From Gordonia asplenii (GTDB lineage: Bacteria > Actinomycetota > Actinomycetes > Mycobacteriales > Mycobacteriaceae): a stretch of DNA of 64,000 nucleotides. The translations under genes and the position numbers were made by a program. Below, piece by piece: positions 33,361-42,060 of this stretch. The stretch is taken from positions 44,343-108,342 of the forward strand of contig NZ_JABBNB010000024.1 in the NCBI RefSeq assembly GCF_012933505.1. Reading direction: 5' to 3'. The notes under the pieces were generated by a model that saw only the letters and a program-made list of their open reading frames with translations, had not been told where the DNA came from and did not search any database. Each line of letters opens with the position of its first letter. The stretch's first letter is position 1.

Positions 33361-34891
33361 TCATACCAACGCGGCGGCCCGCAACTCCCGCTTGAGGATC
33401 TTGCCTGCCCCCGACATCGGCAGTGCCGCAACGAATTCGAAGGTTCGCGGCACCTTGTACGGAGCGATCATCGCCCGACAATGCGCGTCGAGTAGTTCGG
33501 TGAAGTCAGCCGGAACGTCGCCAGCGGCGACAACCACCGCGTGCACGCGCTCACCCCATGTCTCGTCGGGCAGCCCGACGACGGCCACCGACGCGACGCC
33601 GGGGTGGGCGGCCAGCGCATTCTCCACCTCGACGGAGTACACGTTCTCCCCACCGGTGATGATCATGTCCTTGAGCCGATCGACGACGTACACGTAGCCG
33701 TCGGAGTCCATCGACCCGAGATCGCCGGTGTGCATCCACCCGCGCCGCACAGCGTCGGCCGTCGCGTCTGAGCGATTCCAGTAGCCCGCCATCACATGGT
33801 CGCCGCGGGCCACGATCTCGCCGACGTCACCGCGCGGCACCTCGTCTCCGTCGGCGTCGACGATCCGTACCTCGGCGTGCGGCGCCGCCCGGCCGGCGGA
33901 CCGACTGCGGATCGGATCATCGTGGTCGGCCGGCGTGAGGATGGTTGTGATCGGGGAGAGCTCGGTCATCCCGTACAGCTGCGCGAACTGAGCCGACGGA
34001 AACAGTGAACGTGCTTGGGCCAGAAGGGTTGACGAGATTGGCGACGCGCCATATTGCGAAGTGCGCCATCGACGACAGATCGGCGTCGACGCCAGACGCG
34101 TACTCGACGAGCATCGCGATCATCGTCGGGACGAGCAACGCGTCGGTGACACTGTGCGAGACTATCGCGTCGACGACGCCGGCCGGCGTGAACGACGGAA
34201 TCATCACATGCATTGCGCCGGTGAGGTTTGCGGTAGCCCACATCGCGATGTCGGCCATGTGGAACATCGGTGCGGCGTGCAACAGAATCCCGCCGTGCGA
34301 CGCCACCGCGCCGCTGGCCAGTGCGCCGGTCCCCGACGTGACCAGGTTGGTATGGGTGATCATCACGCCCTTCGGGCGTCCCGTGGTGCCGCCGGTATAG
34401 AAGAGCCCGAATAGGGAAGAACCGCCAGTTCGACTGTCCGGCACAGCATTCGACGCAGTAAGCATCTCCTCGTAGTCGATGACGCCCGGCGGTGCCTCGA
34501 CGTCGCCGCTGTAGACCACCGCGCGCAGGTCGGGGCAGTCCGCGAGCAAATGGGGCACCATCGACACGAAAGCGTCGTCGACGAACAGTACGACGCTGCC
34601 AGAGTCGTTGAGCGAGAACGTGATTTCGTTGACGCTCCACCGCGTGTTGACCGGATTGACGACCGCCCCGATCCACGCGCAACCGAACAGATACTCGTGA
34701 TACCGGTCGGAATTGAGACCCAGATAGGCGATCCGGTCGCCGGCCCGGATTCCGGCGTCGATCAGCGCGCCGCCGAGCCGTGCGATGCGGTCGACGGACT
34801 CGGCGTAGGTGCGGACGCGATCACCGCAGATCGTCGCGATGCGGTCGGGGTGCGCCTGGACGGCACGATGCAGAGACTGAGTGAGGTACAT
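33361..34891 (-). pseudogene. Acyl-CoA synthetase (AMP-binding) broken by a +1 frameshift
   Basis: The N-terminal part starts at ATG 34891 (MYLTQSLHRAVQ) and has FYTGGTTGRPKGVMITH, the ATP-binding P-loop. The C-terminal part has WMHTGDLGSMDSDGYVYVVD, GGENVYSVEVEN and the acylation Lys region SGAGKILKREL. The two halves are in different frames. Removing one T of the pair at 34054-34055 restores continuous family sequence HFAYGASPISSTLLAQA to LYGMTELSP. The total length, 1531 bases, is 510 codons plus one base. This is either a real inactivating insertion or a sequence error. Confidence 0.9.
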
Positions 34892-34916
34892 GAGGATTCT
34901 CCAAAGGTGTTGACGG

Positions 34917-36272
34917 TCAGGCGATTCCGCACCAGTCGGCGGCGAGGAGAGCAAACGACTTCGCGGCGGTGACGACCTCGTCGATGGCGCAGAACTCGTC
35001 GTCTGCGTGCGCGACCCGAAGATCGCCAGGCCCATAGCTGATAGCCGGGATGCCGCTGTTGGTGAAGAACGAGCAGTCTTCGACGGCGCAGAATCCGGCG
35101 ACTGTCGGCGGACCCGCGTACGGAGTCTGTCCCGCGGCGGCGGTGTGCGCCTTCGACATCGCCGCGGTGATCGGATCGGCGGCCAGCCCGGGATCGTTGG
35201 CCGGCCACGCCAGCTTCCACTCGACGACGGGGCGGTGCTCGCGCAGCCAGCTGTCGGCGTCGGCGATCAACCCGATGTGCCTCTCGATCTCGGCCTGCAC
35301 ATCCTCCGGCCGTTCCTGCGGCGGATACCAGACGCAGTACTCGATGGTCGTGTACTCCGACAGCATGAACGGCACCAAGACGCCGTGCGGTCCGCCGGTA
35401 ATCACCCCGGGATGGATGCTGAAGTGGCCGGGCGCGAACAGCGGGTGACGCTTGGAGAACGCCCACTCCTCTTCGAGACGTCGCAGTCCCTCATAGACGA
35501 GCATGCCCTTGTCGATGGCGTTCACCCCGACCGTGGCGCCCCCGCCGCCGGCGCGAATGGTCTGGCCGCGCATCGACGAATGTGTCGTCTTACCGGTCAC
35601 GGTCACCGAGAACCAAAGCAGGCCGGGCGACACCGGAATCACGCCCAGCGTCGTCGGACCGCTCGGTTCGGCGACGACAGCGGCGTCGGCACGGTAGCCG
35701 CGGTCGATCGCCGACGTCACGCCGCACTCGTGGTCCATCACCTCCTCGCCGACGACGGCCTGGATGATCAGATCGCCGCCGAGCCGAATTCCCGCGCGCT
35801 GCAACGCCTTCACGGCGAACGCCTGGGCTACCAGTCCCGCCTTCATGTCGCTGGCGCCGCGTCCCCAGACGCGGTCGTCGTCGATTCGCCCGGAGAACGC
35901 CCCGCCGGTCAGCCAGCGCGCCTCGTTGCCCGGCGGTACCACGTCGACGTGTCCGTTGAAGATCAGCGACCGGCCGCCACCCGAACCGGCGATTGTCCCG
36001 ACCGCGTTGGTGCGCTTGCTTTCGACCGCCCAACGATCGAGTTCCGCGCCGGCGTCGACATAGATCTCACCGAGGATGTCGCTGACTCGACCTTCGTGCC
36101 CGACGACGGCGTCGTAGGTCTGCCCCGGATACTTCGGGTTCACGCTGGGTACCGAGATCAGCTCCGACAAGGTCTGGATCATGTCGGTCTGCAGTGCATC
36201 GACGGCGCCGATGATGACGGCTGCGTCGACATCGGACACGGCTGGCGGATTGGGGGCGGACTGAATCGTCAT
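34917..36272 (-). CDS. M20 family metallopeptidase/deacylase (ArgE/DapE type)
   Basis: 451 aa. The di-zinc site is visible: FNGHVDVVPPG (His and catalytic Asp), GRGASDMKAG (bridging Asp), VVGEEVMDHECG (general-base Glu pair) and a C-terminal His in the last 30 residues near CAVEDCSFF. Relatives hydrolyse N-acyl amino acids or dipeptides. AGGAG lies just upstream of the ATG. It lies 25 bases before the broken acyl-CoA ligase gene in the same direction, so they form an operon. Divergent from the flavin reductase gene. Confidence 0.9.
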   Translation of the reverse strand: MTIQSAPNPPAVSDVDAAVIIGAVDALQTDMIQTLSELISVPSVNPKYPGQTYDAVVGHEGRVSDILGEIYVDAGAELDRWAVESKRTNAVGTIAGSGGGRSLIFNGHVDVVPPGNEARWLTGGAFSGRIDDDRVWGRGASDMKAGLVAQAFAVKALQRAGIRLGGDLIIQAVVGEEVMDHECGVTSAIDRGYRADAAVVAEPSGPTTLGVIPVSPGLLWFSVTVTGKTTHSSMRGQTIRAGGGGATVGVNAIDKGMLVYEGLRRLEEEWAFSKRHPLFAPGHFSIHPGVITGGPHGVLVPFMLSEYTTIEYCVWYPPQERPEDVQAEIERHIGLIADADSWLREHRPVVEWKLAWPANDPGLAADPITAAMSKAHTAAAGQTPYAGPPTVAGFCAVEDCSFFTNSGIPAISYGPGDLRVAHADDEFCAIDEVVTAAKSFALLAADWCGIA

Positions 36273-36395
36273 GGCGGCTCCTCACAGTCGACGACTCTGC
36301 TCAGCGTCGTCGGACATGATCGCGAGCACATCCGTCAAAGAGCGGAGATGTTGACGGATTCGCCACTACGCCATTTTCGTGTGCGTGTCGGCTTA

Positions 36396-36515
36396 CTGAA
36401 ACCAGCGGAAGGGACCGCTCGCTCACTGAAACCAGCGGAAAGGACCGCTCGCTTACTGAAACCAGCGGAAGGGACAGCTCGCTTACTGAAACCAGCGGAA
36501 GGGACCGCTCGCTCA
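36396..36515. repeat. Four tandem 30-bp repeats
   Basis: Four head-to-tail 30-bp units start at 36396, 36426, 36456 and 36486, each CTGAAACCAGCGGAAGGGAC followed by CGCTCGCTCA with 1-3 changes. There are no spacers, so it is not CRISPR. It lies between divergent genes (M20 and flavin reductase), unlike the other repeats. The surrounding 36273-36631 holds no gene. Confidence 0.9.
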
Positions 36516-36556
36516 ACCGAGGTACCTACGCCTGCCCGGCGTTCAAAGATCCGTAT

Positions 36557-36576
36557 GTGTACCGATGCGGTGTACC
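36557..36576. promoter_or_regulatory. Possible operator: direct repeat GTGTACC
   Basis: GTGTACC occurs at 36557-36563 and 36570-36576, 13 bases apart, about 55-75 bases upstream of the flavin reductase start. It could be a regulator or sigma-factor site, but only two short copies support it. Confidence 0.35.
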
Positions 36577-36631
36577 TCGGGAGTCTGCGAGATTTCAATG
36601 ACCAACCCATACCGAGTCCAGGAGGCCCGAG

Positions 36632-37129
36632 ATGCAGCAACTTCACCGGCCGTTCGATCAACGATCACTGCGATCGTTCTACGGTCAGATGCCCAGCAGC
36701 GTGCTTGCGCTGGGAGCGCTCGTCGACGGTGCGCCGGTCGGCATGGCGGTCAGCTCGTTCACCAACGTGTCACTGGAACCGCCACTGGTCGTCGTATCCA
36801 TCCGCCGCGACTCGGCCACCTGGCCGCAGCTGGCGTCGGCCGACGTCATCGGCGCCTCGATGCTCGCCGAACCGCAGCGCGACCACGGCAAGGCGCTGTC
36901 CGCGGGCGACGCCGACCGTCGCTTCGACGACGTCTCGCACACGGTCACCGAGTCCGGAGCCGTCGTCGTCGACGGCGCGGCCGCCTGGTTCGAGGCGATC
37001 CCCGGCGAGCCGATCGATGCGGGCGACCACTATCTGATCCTGCTCGAACTACGCAGTATCAGCGACCACGCCGACGTCGCGCCGCTGGTGTTCCACCGGA
37101 GCCGGTTCGCCGGGGTGCGTCATGACTGA
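36632..37129 (+). CDS. Flavin reductase family protein (FMN-binding split barrel)
   Basis: 165 aa. LRSFYGQMPSSVLALGAL at the start, VGMAVSSFTNVSLEPPLVVVSI (the flavin-binding core) and FEAIPGEPIDAGDHYLILL near the end are typical of HpaC-type reductases that supply reduced FMN or FAD to a monooxygenase. GGAGG precedes the ATG. A candidate partner is the luciferase-like monooxygenase at 42057, though it lies on the other strand. It overlaps the next gene by 8 bases. Confidence 0.88.
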   Translation: MQQLHRPFDQRSLRSFYGQMPSSVLALGALVDGAPVGMAVSSFTNVSLEPPLVVVSIRRDSATWPQLASADVIGASMLAEPQRDHGKALSAGDADRRFDDVSHTVTESGAVVVDGAAAWFEAIPGEPIDAGDHYLILLELRSISDHADVAPLVFHRSRFAGVRHD

Positions 37130-37553
37130 GCTGTTCCCGGCGGTGACCGTCACCCTTGCCGACTACGACGCAACCTTCGTCCCGACCTTCCCGCGCACAT
37201 CGGTCCGCCCGGTAGCTCTCGACGCCGACAATCTCTCCGACGCCCAGCGGCACAGCCTGCGGCTGCGGGTCGACGCCGATCACGGCCGTCCCCTCCCGCT
37301 GCTGCGCATCGACGTCGCGCCGGATGCCGATTTCGGCACCGACGCCATCCCGTTCGCTCAGCCCGCGCGTCGGGTCGCCGGACTGATCGCCGACGCCGCG
37401 CGCATCGGAATCGCTTTCGGCGCAGTGATTGTCGGGGCCGAGGCGGGCTTCGACGCCGACGTCGCCGAGCACCTGCGGGAATCGGGCTTTCGCGTCCAGC
37501 ACGACGTTCCCGGCTGGTCTCTCGACGCTTGCCTTTTGGCCGCGACCAGTTGA
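37122..37553 (+). CDS. Uncharacterised 143-residue protein
   Basis: No family recognised. Acidic, soluble, no membrane segment or signal peptide, one Cys only. Residues 84-125 (ARRVAGLIADAARIGIAFGA... ESGFRVQHDVPGW) suggest an alternating helix-strand fold. Starts 8 bases before the flavin reductase stop, so it is co-translated with it and may support the same monooxygenase system. Confidence 0.6.
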   Translation: MTELFPAVTVTLADYDATFVPTFPRTSVRPVALDADNLSDAQRHSLRLRVDADHGRPLPLLRIDVAPDADFGTDAIPFAQPARRVAGLIADAARIGIAFGAVIVGAEAGFDADVAEHLRESGFRVQHDVPGWSLDACLLAATS

Positions 37554-37619
37554 TGTGCCGCAACGGCTCTCGCGTCGTGACACGATGGTTTGCGCGGGCC
37601 GTCTGACACGGTCGGCCGA

Positions 37620-39926
37620 GTGGGTCAGCGGAAGGAGACCGCGATAGCCGCGCAGCCACGACACAATCTCACCGCCGAGGTCACCAGCCTCGTCGGCCGC
37701 ATCGACGATCAAGCACAGGTGCGCGCCCGACTCGGCCAGGCGCGGCTGGTCACGCTGCTCGGTCCGGGCGGCGTCGGTAAGAGCCGGCTCGCGCGGGCCG
37801 TCGGCATGCGACTGGCGCGGGCATTCGACGACGGCGTGTGGCTCGTCGATCTGGCCTCGGTGCCCGCTCCCGAATTCGTCGCCCGCGCGATCGCCGACGC
37901 CGTGCCCGAGCCCGGCGGCGCGCTGTCGTTGGTCGAACAACTCGCCGGCCGTCGTGCGCTGCTCATCCTCGACAACTGTGATCACCTGCATGAGGCCGTC
38001 GGCGACGTCGCCGCGGACCTGCTTGCCGGTTGTCCGTCGATCGTGCTGCTCGCGACCTCGCGCGTACCGCTCGACATCAGCGCCGAACACATCTACAGCG
38101 TCGAGCCGCTACCCGTCGTCGCTGACGTCGACGCCGTGCCCGACGCCGTTGTATTGTTCCGTAATCGGGCCCTGGCGGCCAGCGGATGGGACTGCTCCGA
38201 CGTCCCGGTCGCCGAAATCGCCGCTCTCTGTGCGCATCTGGACGGTCTGCCACTCGCCATCGAACTCGCGGCGCTGCACACGAGGACACTGACGATCGCG
38301 GAAATCGAAGCGCGCCTTGACCATCCGTTCGATCTGCTGCGCGACGGGCCGCGTGATCTTCACCCGCGTCATCGCAGTCTGTGGACGCTGCTGGAATGGA
38401 CCTGGCTGGCCTGCTCGCCCGACGAACGGTCGTTGTGGACGCAACTGTCGGTGTTCGCGGGCCCGGCGACGGCCGCCACGATCCGTTCGGTATGCGCACT
38501 CGGCTCCTCGCGCAGCGTGGACGACGCGCTCAATGGCCTTGTCGCACAGTCAGTTCTGAGTCGACGCCGCGCCGGATCGGCGCCGCGCTTCGCGATGCTG
38601 GTCAGTTTCCGCGAGTTCGGTCGGGTCAAGCTCGACGCCGAGGGAGCGTCGCTGCCCGGCGGACCCACCTACGAGGCCGTGCGCGCGGCTCACCTCGACC
38701 ACTATCTGCGGCTCGCCGTCGACTCCGAAGCTCGCTGGTTCGGGCCGACGCAGGTACCGGCGAGTCAGGCCGTCGCGGCCGAGATCGCTGATCTGCGTGC
38801 GGCTTTCGAATACGCGCTCGACGCCGACGTGACCGTCGGGTCGGCCGAGCGGATGTTCGCGACGCTGTGGTTTCGCTGGCTCGGCTGCGGGCGCCTGAGC
38901 GAGGGACTGCAATGGGCGGCGCTGCTCACGCGGCGGTCCGTCGTAGACGATCCCGCCGCGCTCTGGACCCTCGGCTGGCTTAATTTGATCACCGGCGACC
39001 TCGACCGAGCTGAACTGTACCTGCGCGCGTGCGTGGAACGCGCCGAGATCGTCGACGCCGGGCGGGCCGGCGGGTTCGGTCAGGCGCTGCTGGGTGCGGT
39101 CGCGATCTTCCGGGGCGAGTTCGACGCCGGGCAGGAACAGTATCGTGACGCGATCGCCGGCGCGCGCGTGCGCGGCGACGACCTCTCTGAAGCGATGTTC
39201 CTCTACCAGCTCGCAGAGGCACATTGTCTGAGTCGCGACCTCGACATCACGCTTGAGCTGTGCGCTCAAGGGCTTGTGCTGTGTGAACGCAACGGAGACC
39301 GTTGGTGCGCTTCATATCTGCAGTGGGTACAGGGGTTGGCCGCGTATCAGGCGGGCGATGATGATCATGCGCGAGAATTGATCGCCGTCGCGGTCGGCCC
39401 GATGCGTGAGCTCGGCGATCATCTCGGGCTGGCACTGGTCAACGAACTCGGCGCATGGATCGCGGCGCGAACGGGGATGCCGCGGGAGGCGATGACCGTC
39501 CTGGGTGCGACGGCCAAGTACTGGACGATCAGCGGCAGCATGATGATGGGCGTCGGCGAACTGCGCGGCCTGCGCGCCGGTGCGGAGCGGGAGATCGCGC
39601 GACAGTTGTCGGCGTCGGACATCAGCGCGGCGAGCGGGGCCGGCGGCCAGCTGAGCCTGGAACGCGTCTCGGAGCGAGTGCCGCTGCAGCCGGGGGAGCC
39701 GACATCGTCTCCCGCGGCGAAGGGTATCCCGGGCATCGACTTGACGCGGCGCGAAGAAGAGATAGCGGCACTGGTGGCAGAGGGCCTGACGAACCGCGAG
39801 ATAGCCGAGCGCCTGGTCATAGGGAAGCGAACCGTAGACACCCATGTGGCGCACATTCTGGCGAAGTGGGGCCTGCGTCGGCGATCGGAAATCGTTGCGT
39901 TGATCGCAGGGCGAGCGGAGAAGTAG
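37620..39926 (+). CDS. Large ATPase-type LuxR family transcriptional regulator
   Basis: About 768 aa. The N-terminal NB-ARC/AAA-type ATPase has LLGPGGVGKSRLARAVG (Walker A) and ALLILDNCDHL (Walker B), followed by a long helical TPR-like region (about 340-660). A C-terminal LuxR helix-turn-helix (LTRREEEIAALVAEGLTNRE, then IAERLVIGKRTVDTHV) ends the protein. The start is uncertain: GTG 37620 and TTG 37590 lack ribosome sites, while a good GAAGGAG (37631-37637) is correctly spaced from an ATA codon at 37644. It is probably a signal-integrating activator of neighbouring catabolic genes. Confidence 0.85.
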   Translation: MGQRKETAIAAQPRHNLTAEVTSLVGRIDDQAQVRARLGQARLVTLLGPGGVGKSRLARAVGMRLARAFDDGVWLVDLASVPAPEFVARAIADAVPEPGGALSLVEQLAGRRALLILDNCDHLHEAVGDVAADLLAGCPSIVLLATSRVPLDISAEHIYSVEPLPVVADVDAVPDAVVLFRNRALAASGWDCSDVPVAEIAALCAHLDGLPLAIELAALHTRTLTIAEIEARLDHPFDLLRDGPRDLHPRHRSLWTLLEWTWLACSPDERSLWTQLSVFAGPATAATIRSVCALGSSRSVDDALNGLVAQSVLSRRRAGSAPRFAMLVSFREFGRVKLDAEGASLPGGPTYEAVRAAHLDHYLRLAVDSEARWFGPTQVPASQAVAAEIADLRAAFEYALDADVTVGSAERMFATLWFRWLGCGRLSEGLQWAALLTRRSVVDDPAALWTLGWLNLITGDLDRAELYLRACVERAEIVDAGRAGGFGQALLGAVAIFRGEFDAGQEQYRDAIAGARVRGDDLSEAMFLYQLAEAHCLSRDLDITLELCAQGLVLCERNGDRWCASYLQWVQGLAAYQAGDDDHARELIAVAVGPMRELGDHLGLALVNELGAWIAARTGMPREAMTVLGATAKYWTISGSMMMGVGELRGLRAGAEREIARQLSASDISAASGAGGQLSLERVSERVPLQPGEPTSSPAAKGIPGIDLTRREEEIAALVAEGLTNREIAERLVIGKRTVDTHVAHILAKWGLRRRSEIVALIAGRAEK

Positions 39927-40042
39927 TCTGCGGCAGCAGTTTTCGGCTCGTACCCATCCGCTCGCCGAGTGCCCGACCGCACTGTCGTGACGCACCCCAC
40001 CGCTCCCCGAGTGCCGACGCCAGCTTGGTGCGAGTTAATCCC

Positions 40043-40277
40043 GCTCCCCGAGTGCGGCAACCCCGCAGTCTTCGCGACGCACCCCACCCGCTCCCCGAGT
40101 GAGGCAACCCCGCCGTTGCAGCGACGCACCCCACCCGCTCCCCGAGTGTGGCAACCCCGCAGTCTTGGTGACGCACGCCACCCGCTCCCCGAGTGAGGCA
40201 ACCCCGCCGTTGCAGCGACGCACCCCACCGTTCCCCGAGTGTGGCAACCCCTGCAGTTGCAGCGACGCACCCCACCC
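40043..40277. repeat. Tandem array of about 47-bp units derived from the E arm
   Basis: GCTCCCCGAGTG recurs at 40043, 40090, 40137, 40184 and, as GTTCCCCGAGTG, 40230; the next is at 40278. Units read GCTCCCCGAGTGNGGCAACC then a variable C-rich stretch to GACGCACCCCACCC. A mixture of two unit types alternates. Non-coding. Confidence 0.85.
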
Positions 40278-40512
40278 GCTCCCCGAGTGCCGAAGCGAGG
40301 AACGAGCTTCGGTGTAACGAGGGGTTTGGTGAGTCGAAGTACCCAGGCCGGTGCGAAAGGTGTCGGGAGTGTTCGTCGTTGGCTGTGGTCGTCTTGCGAG
40401 TTCGGCTTGCGGCATCTCTACTTCGTTACAACCGCTCGTTCCTCGCGGTCACTCAGCACGGCGGCTACACCGACGGCTCGCTGCGCTCGCTTCAGCACTC
40501 GATGAGCGGAGG
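40278..40512. repeat. Element E copy
   Basis: Left arm GCTCCCCGAGTGCCGAAGCG with GGTGTAACGAGGGG, and right arm with GGCTCGCTGCGCTCGC and CACTCGATGAGCGGAGG. The centre differs from the 32589-33330 copies and contains an extra inverted segment (TACTTCGTTACAACCGCTCG). Confidence 0.75.
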
Positions 40513-40562
40513 GTCGCGTCCTACGCCTACCGGTTTTCCCAATAAGAGCAGCACACAAAGAA

Positions 40563-40586
40563 CCGGCGCGATCGTCGTTGCGCCGG
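40563..40586 (-). terminator. Intrinsic terminator for the amidase operon
   Basis: CCGGCGC (40563-40569) pairs with GCGCCGG (40580-40586) around a 10-base loop. On the minus strand the stem is followed by TTCTTTGTGTG, a T-rich tail. It lies 23-46 bases beyond the amidase stop. Confidence 0.7.
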
Positions 40587-40608
40587 GTCTTCGACCACGC
40601 CTACCGAC

Positions 40609-42060
40609 TCATACTCCAGCGGTCTCCCGCACGCTCACGTGTAGAGCGGGCCGGCGTTCCGACCACGGGTGCGCCTGCTCCCACTGCGCCGCGAGCGCCA
40701 GCAGCACATCTTCGCCGAACTGGTCCGCGCCGAACTGCAGTCCGATCGGCAGCCCGTCCGACGACAGACCGACCGGCACGCTCATCGCCGGTGCACCGGT
40801 CACGTTGTACAGCGCGCAGGTCGGGTGGGGCGCGATCACCTTGTGCACCCACTCCGACGCCGACAGTGACTCGTCGTCGGAGTTGAAATGCCCCAGGCCG
40901 ACCGGGGGATGCAGTGACGTCGGCGTCACCAAGACGTCGTAGTCGGCCATGAACGCCGCGACCGTCCTCGACACCTTGTTGTTGATGGCGACGGCCTGTG
41001 CGAGGTCCATCGGCGTCATCGACGCCCCGGCCAGCGCGACCGCGACGGTCGTCGCTTCGAAATGCTCGCGATCGACCTCGATGCCCAATGCCGCGGCCAG
41101 CGGCAGCACATCGGCCGCGGTGCCCGCGCAGAAGGTCGTGGTCATCGCAACCATGAACTCTTCCCAGTCGTACATCGGTGCGACGATTTCGATGTGATGT
41201 CCCAACCCCGACAACGCGTCGGCGGTGAACCGCAACGCTGCGGCGACATCGGCGTGCAGTCCCTGCCCGGACCAGTCGTCGAGGCAGACCGCGATGCGCA
41301 GTGGCCGGTCGGGGCCGGCCAGTGCGTCGACGTACGGCCGCGCCGGCGTCGGAGCCGCATACCGTTCGCCGGGCATCGGACCGTGCACGGCGTCGAGTAG
41401 CGCAGCGGCGTCGCGCACCGAGCGGGTGATCGCGAACTCGACGACGTTGCCGTAGAAGGCTTCTGCGAAGTCGGGGCCGAACGGCACCCGACCGCGGCTC
41501 GGCTTGAGACCGAATGTTCCGGTGTGGCAGGCGGGAATCCGGATGGATCCGGCGCCGTCGTTTGCGTGGGCGATCGGTACGGCGCCCGCGGCGACCAGTG
41601 CGGCCGAGCCGCCGCTCGACCCGCCCGGGCTCTTCGTCGGATCCCATGGGTTGAGCGTCGGCCCGCCCAGCAGCGGCTCGGTGGTCGCGTTGAGCGCGAA
41701 TTCCGGGATCTTCACCGATCCGTAGGTCGCCAACCCCGCACGTCGGAACCGAGCCATCAACTCGGAGTCGTGATCCTTGGTGATGCCCGCGGCGAGCGCG
41801 CGGCTGCCCAGATACTGCGGGACGCCTGCGGCGTTGCAGGCGAGATCCTTGAGGACGAACGGCACACCGGCGAACGGTCCGTCGGGCGCGGCGTCGAGCG
41901 GTTCGTCGAACGGTCCGGCCGCGAACGGGTCGAGCCGCTGCGCCGCGATGCCGAGGGCCGTGCGGGCGGCGTCGTCGACCTCGGCCCGACTTACCTGCCC
42001 GGACCGGATCAGCTCGGCGAGCCCGGTCGCGTCTTGAGCGGCGTATTCCTCGACGTTCAC
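40609..42060 (-). CDS. Amidase signature family amidohydrolase
   Basis: 483 aa from GTG 42060, which overlaps the upstream monooxygenase stop (GTGA). The Ser-cisSer-Lys triad is visible: Lys71 (VPFVLKDL), Ser148 (SPGGSSGGSAAL) and nucleophile Ser172 (NDGAGSIRIP), with spacing like fatty-acid amide hydrolase. It hydrolyses an amide to acid and ammonia. Co-translated with a flavin-dependent monooxygenase, it probably acts on an amide substrate or product of that enzyme. Confidence 0.92.
   Translation of the reverse strand: MNVEEYAAQDATGLAELIRSGQVSRAEVDDAARTALGIAAQRLDPFAAGPFDEPLDAAPDGPFAGVPFVLKDLACNAAGVPQYLGSRALAAGITKDHDSELMARFRRAGLATYGSVKIPEFALNATTEPLLGGPTLNPWDPTKSPGGSSGGSAALVAAGAVPIAHANDGAGSIRIPACHTGTFGLKPSRGRVPFGPDFAEAFYGNVVEFAITRSVRDAAALLDAVHGPMPGERYAAPTPARPYVDALAGPDRPLRIAVCLDDWSGQGLHADVAAALRFTADALSGLGHHIEIVAPMYDWEEFMVAMTTTFCAGTAADVLPLAAALGIEVDREHFEATTVAVALAGASMTPMDLAQAVAINNKVSRTVAAFMADYDVLVTPTSLHPPVGLGHFNSDDESLSASEWVHKVIAPHPTCALYNVTGAPAMSVPVGLSSDGLPIGLQFGADQFGEDVLLALAAQWEQAHPWSERRPALHVSVRETAGV

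Noticed and set aside
33900..34100. Programmed ribosomal frameshift in the acyl-CoA ligase
   Set aside because: No slippery heptamer or downstream stem is evident, and the family does not use one; a plain indel is the simpler reading.
36301..36516. Minus-strand frame encoding a 10-residue repeat (SERSLPLVSV)
   Set aside because: It is a by-product of a 30-bp tandem repeat, which always keeps frame; there is no ribosome site or conserved neighbour.
40043..40325. Possible CRISPR array
   Set aside because: Repeats of about 47 bp abut each other without unique spacers and there are no cas genes; the same holds for 52261-52510, 60090-60400 and 36396-36515.
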